Shown here: piece after piece, positions 1-7,077 of the stretch
Layout of the letters: the number at the start of each line of letters is the position of its first letter
Numbering within the stretch: the first letter of the stretch is position 1
DNA from: Myxococcales bacterium
GTDB taxonomy: Bacteria > Myxococcota_A > Polyangia > Haliangiales > SHYZ01
Length of the DNA stretch: 38,653 nt
Assembly: GCA_009692535.1 (NCBI GenBank)
Contig: SHYZ01000010.1
Coordinates: 1 to 38,653, forward strand
Direction: 5' to 3'
Notes under the pieces: model-generated
The model's input: only the letters and a program-made list of their open reading frames with translations
The model's database searches: none
Told to the model about the DNA's origin: nothing
Made by a program: the position numbers and the translations under genes

Positions 1-1
1 C

Positions 2-190
2 GATGCCGGCCCACCCGATCCCACGGGCGACGGCGGTCGTCGTGACGGCAGCGTTGTCGACGGCGGCGGCGGTGGTGGTCCCGGTCCCGGCTGCGGCTGC
101 GGCGTCAGTCTGCTCGCCGGGATCTTCGTGCCCTGGCTGCCGCTCGGACCGCGAAGGCCGCGAAGGCCGCGAAGGCCGCGCACGCGATAG
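2..190 (+). CDS. 3' end of a surface protein gene with a MYXO-CTERM-like tail (partial)
   Basis: Only the last 62 codons are inside the window; the gene enters from the left edge. The visible part is an Asp/Gly/Pro-rich linker with a run of six glycines, then a GCGCG cysteine motif, a hydrophobic stretch (LLAGIFVPWLPL) and an Arg-rich end with three RRP repeats before TAG at 188-190. Cys motif, membrane span and basic cluster in that order are the hallmark of MYXO-CTERM sorting tails, which anchor exported proteins in myxobacteria. The rest of the protein, and so its function, cannot be seen. Its 3' end overlaps the opposite-strand gene (105-1118) by 86 bp, and that gene also ends in a MYXO-CTERM-like tail. 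The call rests on composition and motif order only; an open frame without function is the alternative. Confidence 0.6.
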   Translation, partial: DAGPPDPTGDGGRRDGSVVDGGGGGGPGPGCGCGVSLLAGIFVPWLPLGPRRPRRPRRPRTR

Positions 191-1118
191 TCGTAAGCCC
201 CGCAGCGCCGGCGTTCCCGCCGCGCGCGCCACGCCCGCCGACGCGACAGTCACAAGGTCCGGGCGGTGCGCCAGGTTCGCTCGCAGCGTCGGCCGCCACG
301 ACGCCACCGTCGAGAATCGGCGCGGCCCCGCAGCTCGCGGGCGGACCAGCGTCGGTGGGGCGAGGATCGCGATAGACCACCACCGAGCTCGGGCTCCACG
401 CTGCGTGCGTGCGCGCTGCGGCGTCGGTGACCGTGACGCGCACGTAGTAGTAACCGGGCGGCTCGTCGAAGAGGTCCCACACGAAGCAGCCGCGATGCAG
501 CCCATCGTCGCCTTCTGACATGGCGAGGCCGAGCGCGAGCGGCTCGAGCGGCGCGTCCCCTTCGGCGGCGCGCCACTCGATGGTGGCGGTGAGCGGCCCT
601 TGTCCGCTCGCGGTGAACTGGACCGCGAACGCATCGGCGACGGTGTCACCGAGTCCGTCGGGCTCGGTGACGACCACCGCGGGGAAGAGCGCGTCGCCTG
701 CGTGGCGCACCGTCACCACGCCGCGCGTCATCGACCAGATCGGCGGGATCGGCGGGTCCTCGGTGATCTCGTAGACGAAGTAGGAGCCCGACGGCACCGC
801 TGTGAGGTCCCACGCGAAGCGGTTGGTGATCTCGCTGATCGGAAAGTCCTGCGCCGCAGGGATCGGCGTGCCGTCGAGCGCGCAGACAAAGGTGCCGTCG
901 CAGTTCATGAAGTTGAAGTCGGGCGGGAGGTTGGTCGGCTGGTAGAAGAAGTCGAAGAGGCCGGTCAGGTCCTCCTGGTTGTCGAGCCAGACGACCTCGA
1001 AGCTGGCGTCCACCACGTTGCCGACGCCGACTGGCGTCTCGAAGCGCGCGCGCGTGGGGATGCCGCCGACGTGCGGCGCGAGCGTGGCGCCAAGCAGCAG
1101 CGGGGCGAGCAGGTGCAT
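105..1118 (-). CDS. Exported surface protein with MYXO-CTERM-like C-terminus
   Basis: A protein of 337 residues from ATG at 1118. It has an N-terminal signal peptide (MHLLAPLLLGATLAPHVGG) and a body rich in aromatic and beta-forming residues, including paired stretches ending in PSGSYFVYEITEDPP and EPPGYYYVRVTVTDAA that look like two Ig-like/beta-sandwich repeats. An Asp/Ala/Pro linker follows, then a CDC motif, an Ala/Phe-rich hydrophobic segment with three AAF repeats, and an Arg-rich end. That order fits a MYXO-CTERM sorting tail. I do not recognise a catalytic domain; an anchored cell-surface protein is the best description. The frame is open further upstream into the neighbouring gene, but the ATG at 1118 is the start that places the signal peptide at the N-terminus. 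It lies downstream of the lipoprotein gene at 1175-1996 on the same strand, 56 bp away. Confidence 0.75.
   Translation of the reverse strand: MHLLAPLLLGATLAPHVGGIPTRARFETPVGVGNVVDASFEVVWLDNQEDLTGLFDFFYQPTNLPPDFNFMNCDGTFVCALDGTPIPAAQDFPISEITNRFAWDLTAVPSGSYFVYEITEDPPIPPIWSMTRGVVTVRHAGDALFPAVVVTEPDGLGDTVADAFAVQFTASGQGPLTATIEWRAAEGDAPLEPLALGLAMSEGDDGLHRGCFVWDLFDEPPGYYYVRVTVTDAAARTHAAWSPSSVVVYRDPRPTDAGPPASCGAAPILDGGVVAADAASEPGAPPGPCDCRVGGRGARGGNAGAAGLTTIACAAFAAFAAFAVRAAARARRSRRAD
151..177. repeat. Three tandem 9-bp repeats (GCGAAGGCC) inside two overlapping genes
   Basis: GCGAAGGCC occurs three times head to tail at 151-159, 160-168 and 169-177. Read on + it encodes RRP repeats in the basic tail of the left-edge gene. 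Read on - it encodes AAF repeats in the hydrophobic segment of the opposite gene. A gain or loss of one unit would keep both frames and change both tails by three residues. Confidence 0.9.
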
Positions 1119-1174
1119 GAACTGACGATAGGCGAGCGCACCGGCGAGGGCAACGCGGCGCGTCGTGCCGTGGG

Positions 1175-1996
1175 TTAGTCGTCCGCGAGGTTTCCGAGCA
1201 CGACGAGCCGCGTGATCCGCTCGCTGGCGTCGGGCTGCGCGGCGGCTGCGGGTGTGGCCGTGCTCGTGCCGACGAGGACTACGCCCGGAAGGTCGGAGAG
1301 GATCCACCCACGACGCGCGGTCGTGGCGCGGCGCGAGTTGGCGAGGGAACCCTTGCCGCGTGGCGCGCCCGCGAGGTCGCTCTTGGCGTGCAGCGAGCTC
1401 GTGAGCTTGCCGGCGTCGCGCGCCTCGCCGTGCGCGCGGATCGCCTCGTCGAACGTGCTGCCCGGACCGATGCCGCCGTCGGTGAGGTAGCGCGGATCGC
1501 GCGCGACGATGTGCACCGCCGCGAGCCGACCGCCGACGATCACGAGCTCGAGGAGTGGGCCTCCATCGGCGCCGGAGAGCGTGGCAGTCGCGAGCGTGGC
1601 CGGTGCGCCCGGTGCGGCGGTCTGCTCGAGGCGCGCGCTGCCGAGCAGCGCTGCGACGGTCGCGTGGGGCGCGCCGAGCGCGAATGCGCCTGCGCCGCGG
1701 GCATGCACGCCGGTGGTCGGCGTGCCGGGCGCCGCGTCGGGCGCGGGCTGCGCAGCGAGGATCGCCTCTGCCTCGGCACCTTCGATCATCGCGCGCGCAC
1801 CGAGTGGCTCGGCGTCGAGCTCGCGCGCTGCGTCCCGCGGCGCGGCGTCGTGCGGCGCCGTGACCGCCTGCGCGCCCATCGCTGCGCCGCCCACGCCCGA
1901 CGCGGCAGCCGCCTGCGTCGCCGGCTGCGTTCCACCACGGTCGCCGCACGCCGCCACGACCAGCACCGCCAGCGCCAACACGCGCGCGCGCTTCAC
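1175..1996 (-). CDS. Predicted lipoprotein of unknown function
   Basis: 273 residues from a GTG start at 1996. The N-terminus ([18 protein letters not shown]) is a lipoprotein signal peptide with lipobox VAAC, so the mature protein would begin at Cys17 and be membrane-anchored. A low-complexity Ala/Gly/Thr linker follows, then a compact C-terminal domain from about residue 100 with beta-rich segments such as [16 protein letters not shown] and a [16 protein letters not shown] stretch typical of small periplasmic domains. I do not recognise the family. The GTG is preferred over an ATG seven codons upstream because it forms a GTGA overlap with the stop of cutA, implying translational coupling, and gives a normal-length signal peptide. 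The link with cutA is positional only. Confidence 0.8.
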   Translation of the reverse strand: MKRARVLALAVLVVAACGDRGGTQPATQAAAASGVGGAAMGAQAVTAPHDAAPRDAARELDAEPLGARAMIEGAEAEAILAAQPAPDAAPGTPTTGVHARGAGAFALGAPHATVAALLGSARLEQTAAPGAPATLATATLSGADGGPLLELVIVGGRLAAVHIVARDPRYLTDGGIGPGSTFDEAIRAHGEARDAGKLTSSLHAKSDLAGAPRGKGSLANSRRATTARRGWILSDLPGVVLVGTSTATPAAAAQPDASERITRLVVLGNLADD

Positions 1997-2310
1997 TCGA
2001 CCGACTCGTCGAGCCACGCCAGATACGGCTCGTGCCCCGCCACCACGTCGAGCACGACCAGCTCGGGCAGCTCGTAGGGATGCAGCGCGACGAGCCGCGC
2101 CCGAAGCGCCTCGACTCGATCACGCCGCGTCTTGATCACGCAGAGCACCTCGCCGTCCACCGCCAGCTCGCCCCGCCAGCGGTAGAACGAGCGCACGCCC
2201 GGCACGACGTTCACACACGCCGCGAGCCGCTCCTCGACCAGCGCACGTGCGAGCACCTCGGCCTGCTCGGCCGACGCCACGGTGGAGAGCGCGACGACGT
2301 GCTCGGACAT
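1993..2310 (-). CDS. cutA: Divalent-cation tolerance protein CutA
   Basis: 105 residues, the usual CutA1 length. The family pattern is clear: the early helix with [20 protein letters not shown], the middle strand [11 protein letters not shown], and the C-terminal [24 protein letters not shown]. CutA1 forms very stable trimers in the cytoplasm and has been linked to copper tolerance, though its biochemical role is unsettled. The start is the ATG at 2310 ([10 protein letters not shown]). The frame is open upstream but runs into the divergent aspartokinase gene. The stop overlaps the GTG of the downstream lipoprotein gene. The 52 bp to the divergent lysC must hold the promoters for both directions; no clear -35/-10 pair is visible there. 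Confidence 0.93.
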   Translation of the reverse strand: MSEHVVALSTVASAEQAEVLARALVEERLAACVNVVPGVRSFYRWRGELAVDGEVLCVIKTRRDRVEALRARLVALHPYELPELVVLDVVAGHEPYLAWLDESVE

Positions 2311-2362
2311 CGCGTCATCATAGCCGTTGCTCGTCCGGCCGGCGCCGGTAGACTCGGCCCCG

Positions 2363-3607
2363 ATGCTGGTGGTGCAAAAGTACGGCGGCACGTCGGTCGG
2401 CACCATCGCGCGCATCAAGCGCGTCGCGCGGCGCTGCCTGGCAACCCAGCGACAGGGGCACGAGGTCGCCGTCGTGGTCTCGGCGATGTCAGGCGAGACC
2501 AACCGGCTGCTCGGGCTTGCGCGCCGCATCCACAGCGATCCCAGCGACCGCGAAGTGGACGTCATCATCGCCACCGGCGAGCAGGTCTCCGTCGGGCTGC
2601 TCGCGCTCGCGATCCGCGCGCTCGGCGGCGACGCGGTCTCGTTCCTCGGGCATCAGGTGAAGATCACCACCGACAGCGCGTTCTCGCGCGCGCGCATCCG
2701 CTCGATCGACGCCGAGAACGTCCGCATCGCGTGCCGCGCTGGAAAGATCGCCGTCATCGCGGGCTTCCAGGGGATGGACGAGCAGGGGAACATCACCACG
2801 CTCGGCCGAGGTGGCTCCGACACCACCGGCGTCGCGATCGCCGCCGCGCTCAAGGCCGATGTCTGCGAGATCTACACCGATGTGGACGGCGTCTACACCG
2901 CCGATCCCAACGTCTGCCTGACCGCGCGCAAGATCGAGCGCGTGACCTATGAGGAGATGCTCGAGCTCGCGTCGCTCGGCGCCAAGGTCCTCCAGATCCG
3001 CAGCGTAGAGCTCGGCATGAAGTACGGCGTGCCGATCCACGTGCGTTCCAGTTTCCACAAACGCGAGGGCACCTGGGTGGTGCCGGAGGAGTCGTCGATG
3101 GAGCATGTCGAGGTCGCAGGCGTCACCGCCAGTCGTGATGAGTGCAAGGTCACCGTGTTCATGGTCCCGGATCGTCCCGGCGTCGCCGCGTCGATCTTTC
3201 GACCGCTCTCGGAGCACGGGATCGTCGTGGACATGATCATCCAGAGCGCGTCGTCGGAGGGGCACACCGACATGACCTTCACCGTGCCGCGCTCCGACGT
3301 CGGGCGCGCGATGCAGCTGCTCGAGGTGCACCTCGCCGAGCTCATCGCCGGCGGTGCGCACCTAAAGTCGACCGAAGGGCTCGCCAAGGTGAGCGTCGTC
3401 GGCGTCGGCATGCGCTCGCATGCGGGCGTGGCGCAGAAGATGTTCGAGCTGCTCGCGCGTGAGCGGATCAACATCCTTCTCATCAGCACCTCCGAGATCA
3501 AAATCTCGGTGGTCGTCGAGACCAAGTACGCGGAGCTCGCGGTGCGTGTGCTCCACGATGGCTTCGGTCTCGATCTGCCACCAGCCGCGCGCGCGCCCAC
3601 CGCCTGA
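2363..3607 (+). CDS. lysC: Aspartate kinase
   Basis: 414 residues. Aspartokinase phosphorylates L-aspartate, the first committed step to lysine, threonine, methionine and diaminopimelate. The N-terminal KYGGTS motif (residues 6-11), the ATGEQVS segment, the [16 protein letters not shown] nucleotide-binding segment and [12 protein letters not shown] are all present in the kinase domain. The C-terminal third has two ACT domains: the first begins near [16 protein letters not shown] and the second near [18 protein letters not shown]. These domains bind the feedback inhibitor (lysine and/or threonine) in this family. Start is ATG 2363, which places the KYGG motif at the expected distance; an in-frame start 12 codons upstream adds no conserved sequence. 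It stands alone here, divergent from cutA and not in a lysine operon. Confidence 0.96.
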   Translation: MLVVQKYGGTSVGTIARIKRVARRCLATQRQGHEVAVVVSAMSGETNRLLGLARRIHSDPSDREVDVIIATGEQVSVGLLALAIRALGGDAVSFLGHQVKITTDSAFSRARIRSIDAENVRIACRAGKIAVIAGFQGMDEQGNITTLGRGGSDTTGVAIAAALKADVCEIYTDVDGVYTADPNVCLTARKIERVTYEEMLELASLGAKVLQIRSVELGMKYGVPIHVRSSFHKREGTWVVPEESSMEHVEVAGVTASRDECKVTVFMVPDRPGVAASIFRPLSEHGIVVDMIIQSASSEGHTDMTFTVPRSDVGRAMQLLEVHLAELIAGGAHLKSTEGLAKVSVVGVGMRSHAGVAQKMFELLARERINILLISTSEIKISVVVETKYAELAVRVLHDGFGLDLPPAARAPTA

Positions 3608-3667
3608 GCGCGCCGAGGGCCGTCGGCCGGGGCGCAACCGGCCGCGCGCCGGACCGACCTCGCGCCC

Positions 3668-4135
3668 ATGTCCGAGTCACACGCCCCCGCTTCCGCCGCG
3701 CTGCTGCTCGTCGCGCTCGCCGCTGTCGTCGCCGCTCAGCGCGGTCACGGTGCGCGGCCGCAGCTGCCCACGCCCGCGCTCCGCCCGGCCCCCGGTGCGC
3801 CGGCCGCCGCTGCATTCCTCTTCGCGGCGCGGCTTGATCTCGATGCCATCGACGCGGCCGCGCTCGAGGCGGTTCCGACGTTCGGCCCGGCGCGCGCCGC
3901 ACGCGTGCTCGAGGCCCGTGCTGCTCGCGCCGGACACGTCACGCTCGCCGAGCTCGCAGCGACACCGGGCCTGGGCGCATCCATCGCCAAGCGGCTCGCC
4001 GCGTACGTCTTTGCCAGCGACGGCGCCAGCGTCAGCGTCAGCGTCAGCGCGCGCGACGCGGCGGCCGAGTCCGACGCTGCGCGAGTGACGCGATCGCCAC
4101 CCGCTCGCGCAGGAAGCGCGCGATCCGCTCGTTGA
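3668..4135 (+). CDS. Small membrane-anchored helix-hairpin-helix protein (ComEA-like)
   Basis: 155 residues. An N-terminal hydrophobic segment (about residues 9-23) would anchor it in the membrane or act as a signal peptide. An Ala/Pro linker follows, then from about residue 57 a tandem helix-hairpin-helix unit: LDAIDAAALEAVPTFGPARAARVLEAR and TLAELAATPGLGASIAKRLAAYV. This arrangement matches ComEA-type DNA-binding proteins, where anchored HhH domains bind DNA during uptake; no other competence gene is nearby, so the role is inferred from the domain only. The last 40 residues are a low-complexity SVSVSVS and Ala/Arg tail encoded by a GTCAGC microrepeat. This tail overlaps the 3' end of the convergent hydrolase gene by 92 bp, so the tail may be a recent read-through extension. 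Confidence 0.75.
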   Translation: MSESHAPASAALLLVALAAVVAAQRGHGARPQLPTPALRPAPGAPAAAAFLFAARLDLDAIDAAALEAVPTFGPARAARVLEARAARAGHVTLAELAATPGLGASIAKRLAAYVFASDGASVSVSVSARDAAAESDAARVTRSPPARAGSARSAR

Positions 4136-4985
4136 CCAGCTCAGGACGCTCGATCGGCGAGGTGTGGGTGCCGCCCTCGATCACGCACAACTCCGAGCCG
4201 GGGATCGTCGCCGCCATCTCGTCGGAGAGGGACCGCGGCGTAAAGCCGTCATGCTCGCCGGCCACGATCAGCGTCGGCACATTCACCGCGGGGAGATGAT
4301 CTTTCGCGCTGTGCGCTGCGGTCTCGCTGAGCAGGTCGAGGAAGAGCAGGGGATCGATAGCGGCCATGTGCTCGAGGTACGGCATGAAGTCCTCGACGCG
4401 CGCGAGATCGGAATTGATCTCGGTGTGGGCCGCGACCTCATACGCAAGACGCGTCGGCAGCAGCACACGCCAGAGCGCGGCGGTCAGGCGCGGCGCGCGG
4501 TTCACGCCGAACGCGATGTACGGCAGCGCGGTGTCGGCAAAGCTCGATCCCTTGAACGTGCGGAGCGGATTGCCATGCGACCCGCAGACCAGCACCAGCC
4601 CCGAGACGCGCTCTGCGTGACGACGGTGTGCCTCGAGACAGACCTGCACGCCCATCGAGTGGCCGGCGAGCACCGCGCGACCGATGCCGGCTGCGTCGAG
4701 CACCGCCACGAGGTCATCGGCCAGCTCGGGAATGCCGATCCCGCCCCGTCGTCGCGGCGCAGGCGTGCGCCCGTGGCCACGGTAGTGCCAGTGCAGCACC
4801 TGCGACTCGATCGCGAGGGCAGGGTGCAGGTAACGCCACACATACCCGTCGCAGCCGATGCCATCGGAGAGCACGACAGTCACCGCCGCGTCAGCAGCAC
4901 CGGTGACCCGAAAGTAGAGCGGCGCACCGTCGGATGCGACGGCAAATCCGTCCCGCCCCGTGGGCGCGACCTCCGACACCTTCAC
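4044..4985 (-). CDS. Alpha/beta-fold hydrolase
   Basis: 313 residues. The alpha/beta hydrolase triad can be placed: nucleophile Ser110 in AGHSMG, acid Asp246 in GEHDGFTP and His274 in GGTHTSPIE. The oxyanion region before it (SDGIGCDGYVWRYL) and the HYRGHGRT loop are typical. The cap region between residues 140 and 225 is helical. No signal peptide is seen, so it is probably cytoplasmic. The substrate cannot be told; esterase, lactonase and C-C hydrolase activities all occur in this family. It lies 9 bp downstream of the small RHH gene at 4995-5198 and probably shares its transcript. Its last ~30 codons run antisense to the tail of the HhH gene. Confidence 0.9.
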   Translation of the reverse strand: MKVSEVAPTGRDGFAVASDGAPLYFRVTGAADAAVTVVLSDGIGCDGYVWRYLHPALAIESQVLHWHYRGHGRTPAPRRRGGIGIPELADDLVAVLDAAGIGRAVLAGHSMGVQVCLEAHRRHAERVSGLVLVCGSHGNPLRTFKGSSFADTALPYIAFGVNRAPRLTAALWRVLLPTRLAYEVAAHTEINSDLARVEDFMPYLEHMAAIDPLLFLDLLSETAAHSAKDHLPAVNVPTLIVAGEHDGFTPRSLSDEMAATIPGSELCVIEGGTHTSPIERPELVNERIARFLRERVAIASLAQRRTRPPRRAR

Positions 4986-4994
4986 GTCGTCACG

Positions 4995-5198
4995 TCACTC
5001 GGCGGCTTCGCGCGTGTCGTCGGGGCCAGGAGACTCGTTGACGCTCGCGTACTTCATGATCTCTTTGCGCGCGATCTTCCAAGCCTTCTGGACAATCCAA
5101 GAGAGCGACCGATCTTGCCGGGTCGCCTCGTCTTGGATCTCCTTGAGCATCTCTTCGGGAAAGTACAGGGACTGTTTGCGCTTGTCGGAACCGGCCAT
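4995..5198 (-). CDS. Small ribbon-helix-helix-like protein, myxobacterial type
   Basis: 67 residues. The core KRKQSLYFPEEMLKEIQDEA reads as a beta strand plus first helix of a ribbon-helix-helix fold, followed by RQDRSLSWIVQKAWKIAR as the second helix. This strongly resembles a small protein family common in Myxococcota that I know as TIGR04563; I could not check it. RHH proteins usually bind DNA as dimers, but members of this family have no proven role. The start is ATG 5198, preceded by GGGAG six bases upstream. The tail (SPGPDDTREAAE) is acidic and disordered. It sits just upstream of the alpha/beta hydrolase, and divergent from the TetR gene across 139 bp. Confidence 0.85.
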   Translation of the reverse strand: MAGSDKRKQSLYFPEEMLKEIQDEATRQDRSLSWIVQKAWKIARKEIMKYASVNESPGPDDTREAAE

Positions 5199-5260
5199 CG
5201 CGGACTCCCGGGCTAGATGCGAGCGAGCTGTGTGAGGGATTGTAGTGAGGTCTGCGCCTA

Positions 5261-5307
5261 GCAGTCAACGGGCACGCAGTAACACGGGCCCGCAGTAACA
5301 CGGGCCC
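5261..5307. promoter_or_regulatory. Tandem repeat with CGGGCCCG palindromes upstream of a TetR gene (possible operator)
   Basis: The 16-bp unit CGCAGTAACACGGGCC occurs twice head to tail at 5275-5290 and 5291-5306. A degenerate third copy (GCAGTCAACGGGCAC) precedes it at 5261-5275. Each full copy ends in the perfect palindrome CGGGCCCG (5284-5291 and 5300-5307). The repeats lie 31 bp before the TetR start and between divergent genes, where a TetR autoregulatory operator would be expected. Binding is inferred, not shown. Confidence 0.45.
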
Positions 5308-5337
5308 GCCGCGACCCCATGCTACCGTGCTGCCACC

Positions 5338-6021
5338 ATGGCCCGCGCCGCCGTCCCCTCGAAGTCTCGCGGGCGCGTCGCGCTGGTCGACGGACGCGTC
5401 CTCCGCGCCAGCCGGCTCCGCGTAGCGCGGCGCGAGCAAATCCTCCTCGCGGCGCGCCGGGTGTTCGCGCGGCGCGGCTTCCACGCCACGCGCGTCGCCG
5501 ACCTGCTCGACGCGACCGGCATCGCGCGCGGCACCTTCTACCTTTACTTCGACGGTAAGCGCGCCATCTTCGCGGCGCTCCTCGACGACGTCCTCGTGCG
5601 GCTGCGCGCGCCGATCCACGCCGTGGACGTTCGCCCCGGCGCAGTGCCGCCGCGCGTGCAGCTGCAGAACATGGTGCGCTCGATCCTCGGCGCCATCGTG
5701 GCCGACCGCGACCTCGCGTTCATTCTGCTGCGTGAGGCGCCGCACGCCGAGCCGGAGTGCGCCGCGCGCGTCGAGCAGTTCTATGCGGACATTCTCGCGA
5801 TGATCACCAGCGCACTCGCCCACGGGTGCGCGCTGGGGTTCCTGCGTGCCTGTGACCTCGCGACCACCGCCGCGTGCCTGCTCGGCAGCGTCAAGGAGGT
5901 GGTGGATCGGCGCATTCTCGCCGCGCCGGTTGCCTCGGGGCTCGACCTCGACGCGCTCACCGAGCAGCTGCTCGAGTTCAGTCTGACCGGACTATTGCAG
6001 TCTGCCTCCCTGCGGAGGTGA
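5338..6021 (+). CDS. TetR/AcrR family transcriptional regulator
   Basis: 227 residues. The N-terminal helix-turn-helix covers about residues 32-79: REQILLAARRVFARRGFHATRVADLLDATG, then IARGTFYLYFDGKRAIFAALL, the canonical TetR recognition helix with FYLYF. A basic 30-residue extension precedes it. The C-terminal ligand-binding half is all helical and carries no recognisable specificity. TetR proteins usually repress their own gene and neighbours, releasing DNA on ligand binding. Candidate targets are the divergent RHH/hydrolase pair or itself, because a tandem repeat with palindromes lies in the shared upstream region. ATG 5338 is used because the ORF has no better start before the HTH. A short CCTCC/GGAGG hairpin ends at the stop codon and a T-rich run follows at 6035. 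Confidence 0.92.
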   Translation: MARAAVPSKSRGRVALVDGRVLRASRLRVARREQILLAARRVFARRGFHATRVADLLDATGIARGTFYLYFDGKRAIFAALLDDVLVRLRAPIHAVDVRPGAVPPRVQLQNMVRSILGAIVADRDLAFILLREAPHAEPECAARVEQFYADILAMITSALAHGCALGFLRACDLATTAACLLGSVKEVVDRRILAAPVASGLDLDALTEQLLEFSLTGLLQSASLRR

Positions 6022-6054
6022 CCGTCGTTACTGGCTTTTTTCGGCATTTCTGGC

Positions 6055-6083
6055 TTGACCCTCAAGAACGGCCCGCGTAGAGT
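6055..6083 (+). promoter_or_regulatory. Predicted sigma-70 promoter of the dksA-like gene
   Basis: TTGACC at 6055-6060 and TAGAGT at 6078-6083 are separated by 17 bp, close to the vegetative consensus. The -10 ends 24 bp before the gene's ATG, and a GAGGGG ribosome binding site lies at 6096-6101. Pattern only, no mapped start. Confidence 0.6.
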
Positions 6084-6107
6084 TTTTCGCTCACTGAGGG
6101 GTACGGA

Positions 6108-6491
6108 ATGGCCGAAGCCGCGCTGAAGCTGAAGAAAAAAGACCTGAAGAAATTCCGCGAGGTCCTCGAGGAGAAGCGTGACGAGCTCCTACGGAGCGCG
6201 AAGCGCACGCTGAACGAAGATATGACGATGGACACGGACGACCTGCCCGACGAGATGGACCAAGCGTCGAGCGAGTACCTCCAGTCGTTCATGTTCCGCC
6301 TGCGCGGCCGCGAGAAGACCTTCCTCAAGAAGATCGACCACGCGCTCGCGAAGATCGACGGCGGCACGTTCGGTGTCTGCGAGGACTGCGACGAGCCGAT
6401 CTCGATGAAGCGGCTCGAGGCGCGCCCCGAGACCACGCTCTGCATCCGCTGCAAAGAGGATCAGGAGCGGACTGAGAAGTCGTTCGGCTGA
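6108..6491 (+). CDS. dksA: DksA/TraR C4-type zinc finger protein
   Basis: 127 residues. DksA inserts its coiled coil into the RNA polymerase secondary channel and acts with ppGpp to reset transcription of rRNA and amino-acid genes. The coiled coil spans about residues 10-80 with the acidic tip motif DEMDQAS (Asp48 and Asp51 correspond to the functional tip aspartates). The zinc site is Cys91-x2-Cys94 and Cys112-x2-Cys115, all four cysteines present. The segment RLEARPETTLCIRCK is highly typical. It has its own predicted promoter and a good RBS. Myxobacteria often carry several DksA paralogues, so the gene name marks the family and not a proven one-to-one orthologue. Confidence 0.93.
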   Translation: MAEAALKLKKKDLKKFREVLEEKRDELLRSAKRTLNEDMTMDTDDLPDEMDQASSEYLQSFMFRLRGREKTFLKKIDHALAKIDGGTFGVCEDCDEPISMKRLEARPETTLCIRCKEDQERTEKSFG

Positions 6492-6562
6492 TCGAGCGCA
6501 TGCTGCTTGCCGTGCACCGGTCGACCTTTGCTCGCCGCGGTCCCGCTTCATCCTAGCTCCCG

Positions 6563-7075
6563 ATGCTGAATCGACGAGGGCTGCTCAAGCTCGCCAGTGC
6601 CATCATCGGTGGCGCGATCACCGCTGCGATGGCGGTGCCGGCGGTGCGCTACCTCGTCTTCCCGGTGCGTGAGCGCATCGTCGGCGGCACGACCGGTCCG
6701 CTCGCGGTGGCCGATCTTCACGACCTCCCCGACGGCACGCCGGTGCGCGTGCCGGTACGCGCACCCGACCAGCGCGACGCGTGGAGCCGTTCGCCGCTGG
6801 TCACGCTCGGCGCAGTCTGGCTGCTGCGCAAGGGCGACACCGTGACCGCGCTCTCGGCGACCTGCCCGCACCTCGGCTGCTCCGTCGACTTTGACGCGGG
6901 CGCCGGCCAGTACCGCTGCCCCTGCCACACCAGCTCCTTCGCGCTCGACGGCGCGCGCAGCACCGGCCCCGCCAAGCGCGGCATGGACCCGATCTCGGTG
7001 AAGCTCGACGGCACGCGCGTGCTGGTGGAGTTCCGCCGGTTCACGCTCGACATCGCTGCCCGCGTGGCGGTCTAG
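6563..7075 (+). CDS. qcrA: Rieske iron-sulfur protein of a bc-type complex
   Basis: 170 residues. An N-terminal twin-arginine-like start (NRRGLLKLASAIIGG) leads into one membrane anchor (about residues 8-32), with the 2Fe-2S domain outside. Cluster ligands are Cys101 and His103 in CPHLGC and Cys119 and His122 in CPCHTS; the second cysteine pair Cys106/Cys121 would form the stabilising disulfide. In the complex it takes one electron from quinol and passes it to cytochrome c. Only two bases separate its stop from the GTG of the cytochrome b/c gene, so the two form an operon. The short length and the motif spacing fit QcrA/PetC proteins of bacterial bc complexes. Confidence 0.95.
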   Translation: MLNRRGLLKLASAIIGGAITAAMAVPAVRYLVFPVRERIVGGTTGPLAVADLHDLPDGTPVRVPVRAPDQRDAWSRSPLVTLGAVWLLRKGDTVTALSATCPHLGCSVDFDAGAGQYRCPCHTSSFALDGARSTGPAKRGMDPISVKLDGTRVLVEFRRFTLDIAARVAV

Positions 7076-7077
7076 GC

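Noticed and set aside
3-518. Open + frame of 171 residues at the left edge
   Set aside because: Different frame from the MYXO-CTERM-like tail and antisense to a gene with clear signal peptide and domains; Arg/Ala-rich as expected for a GC-rich shadow.
1119-2123. Upstream half of the long open frame on - ending at 105
   Set aside because: Runs antisense to or out of frame with cutA and the lipoprotein gene; Arg-rich composition. Only the part after ATG 1118 is protein-like.
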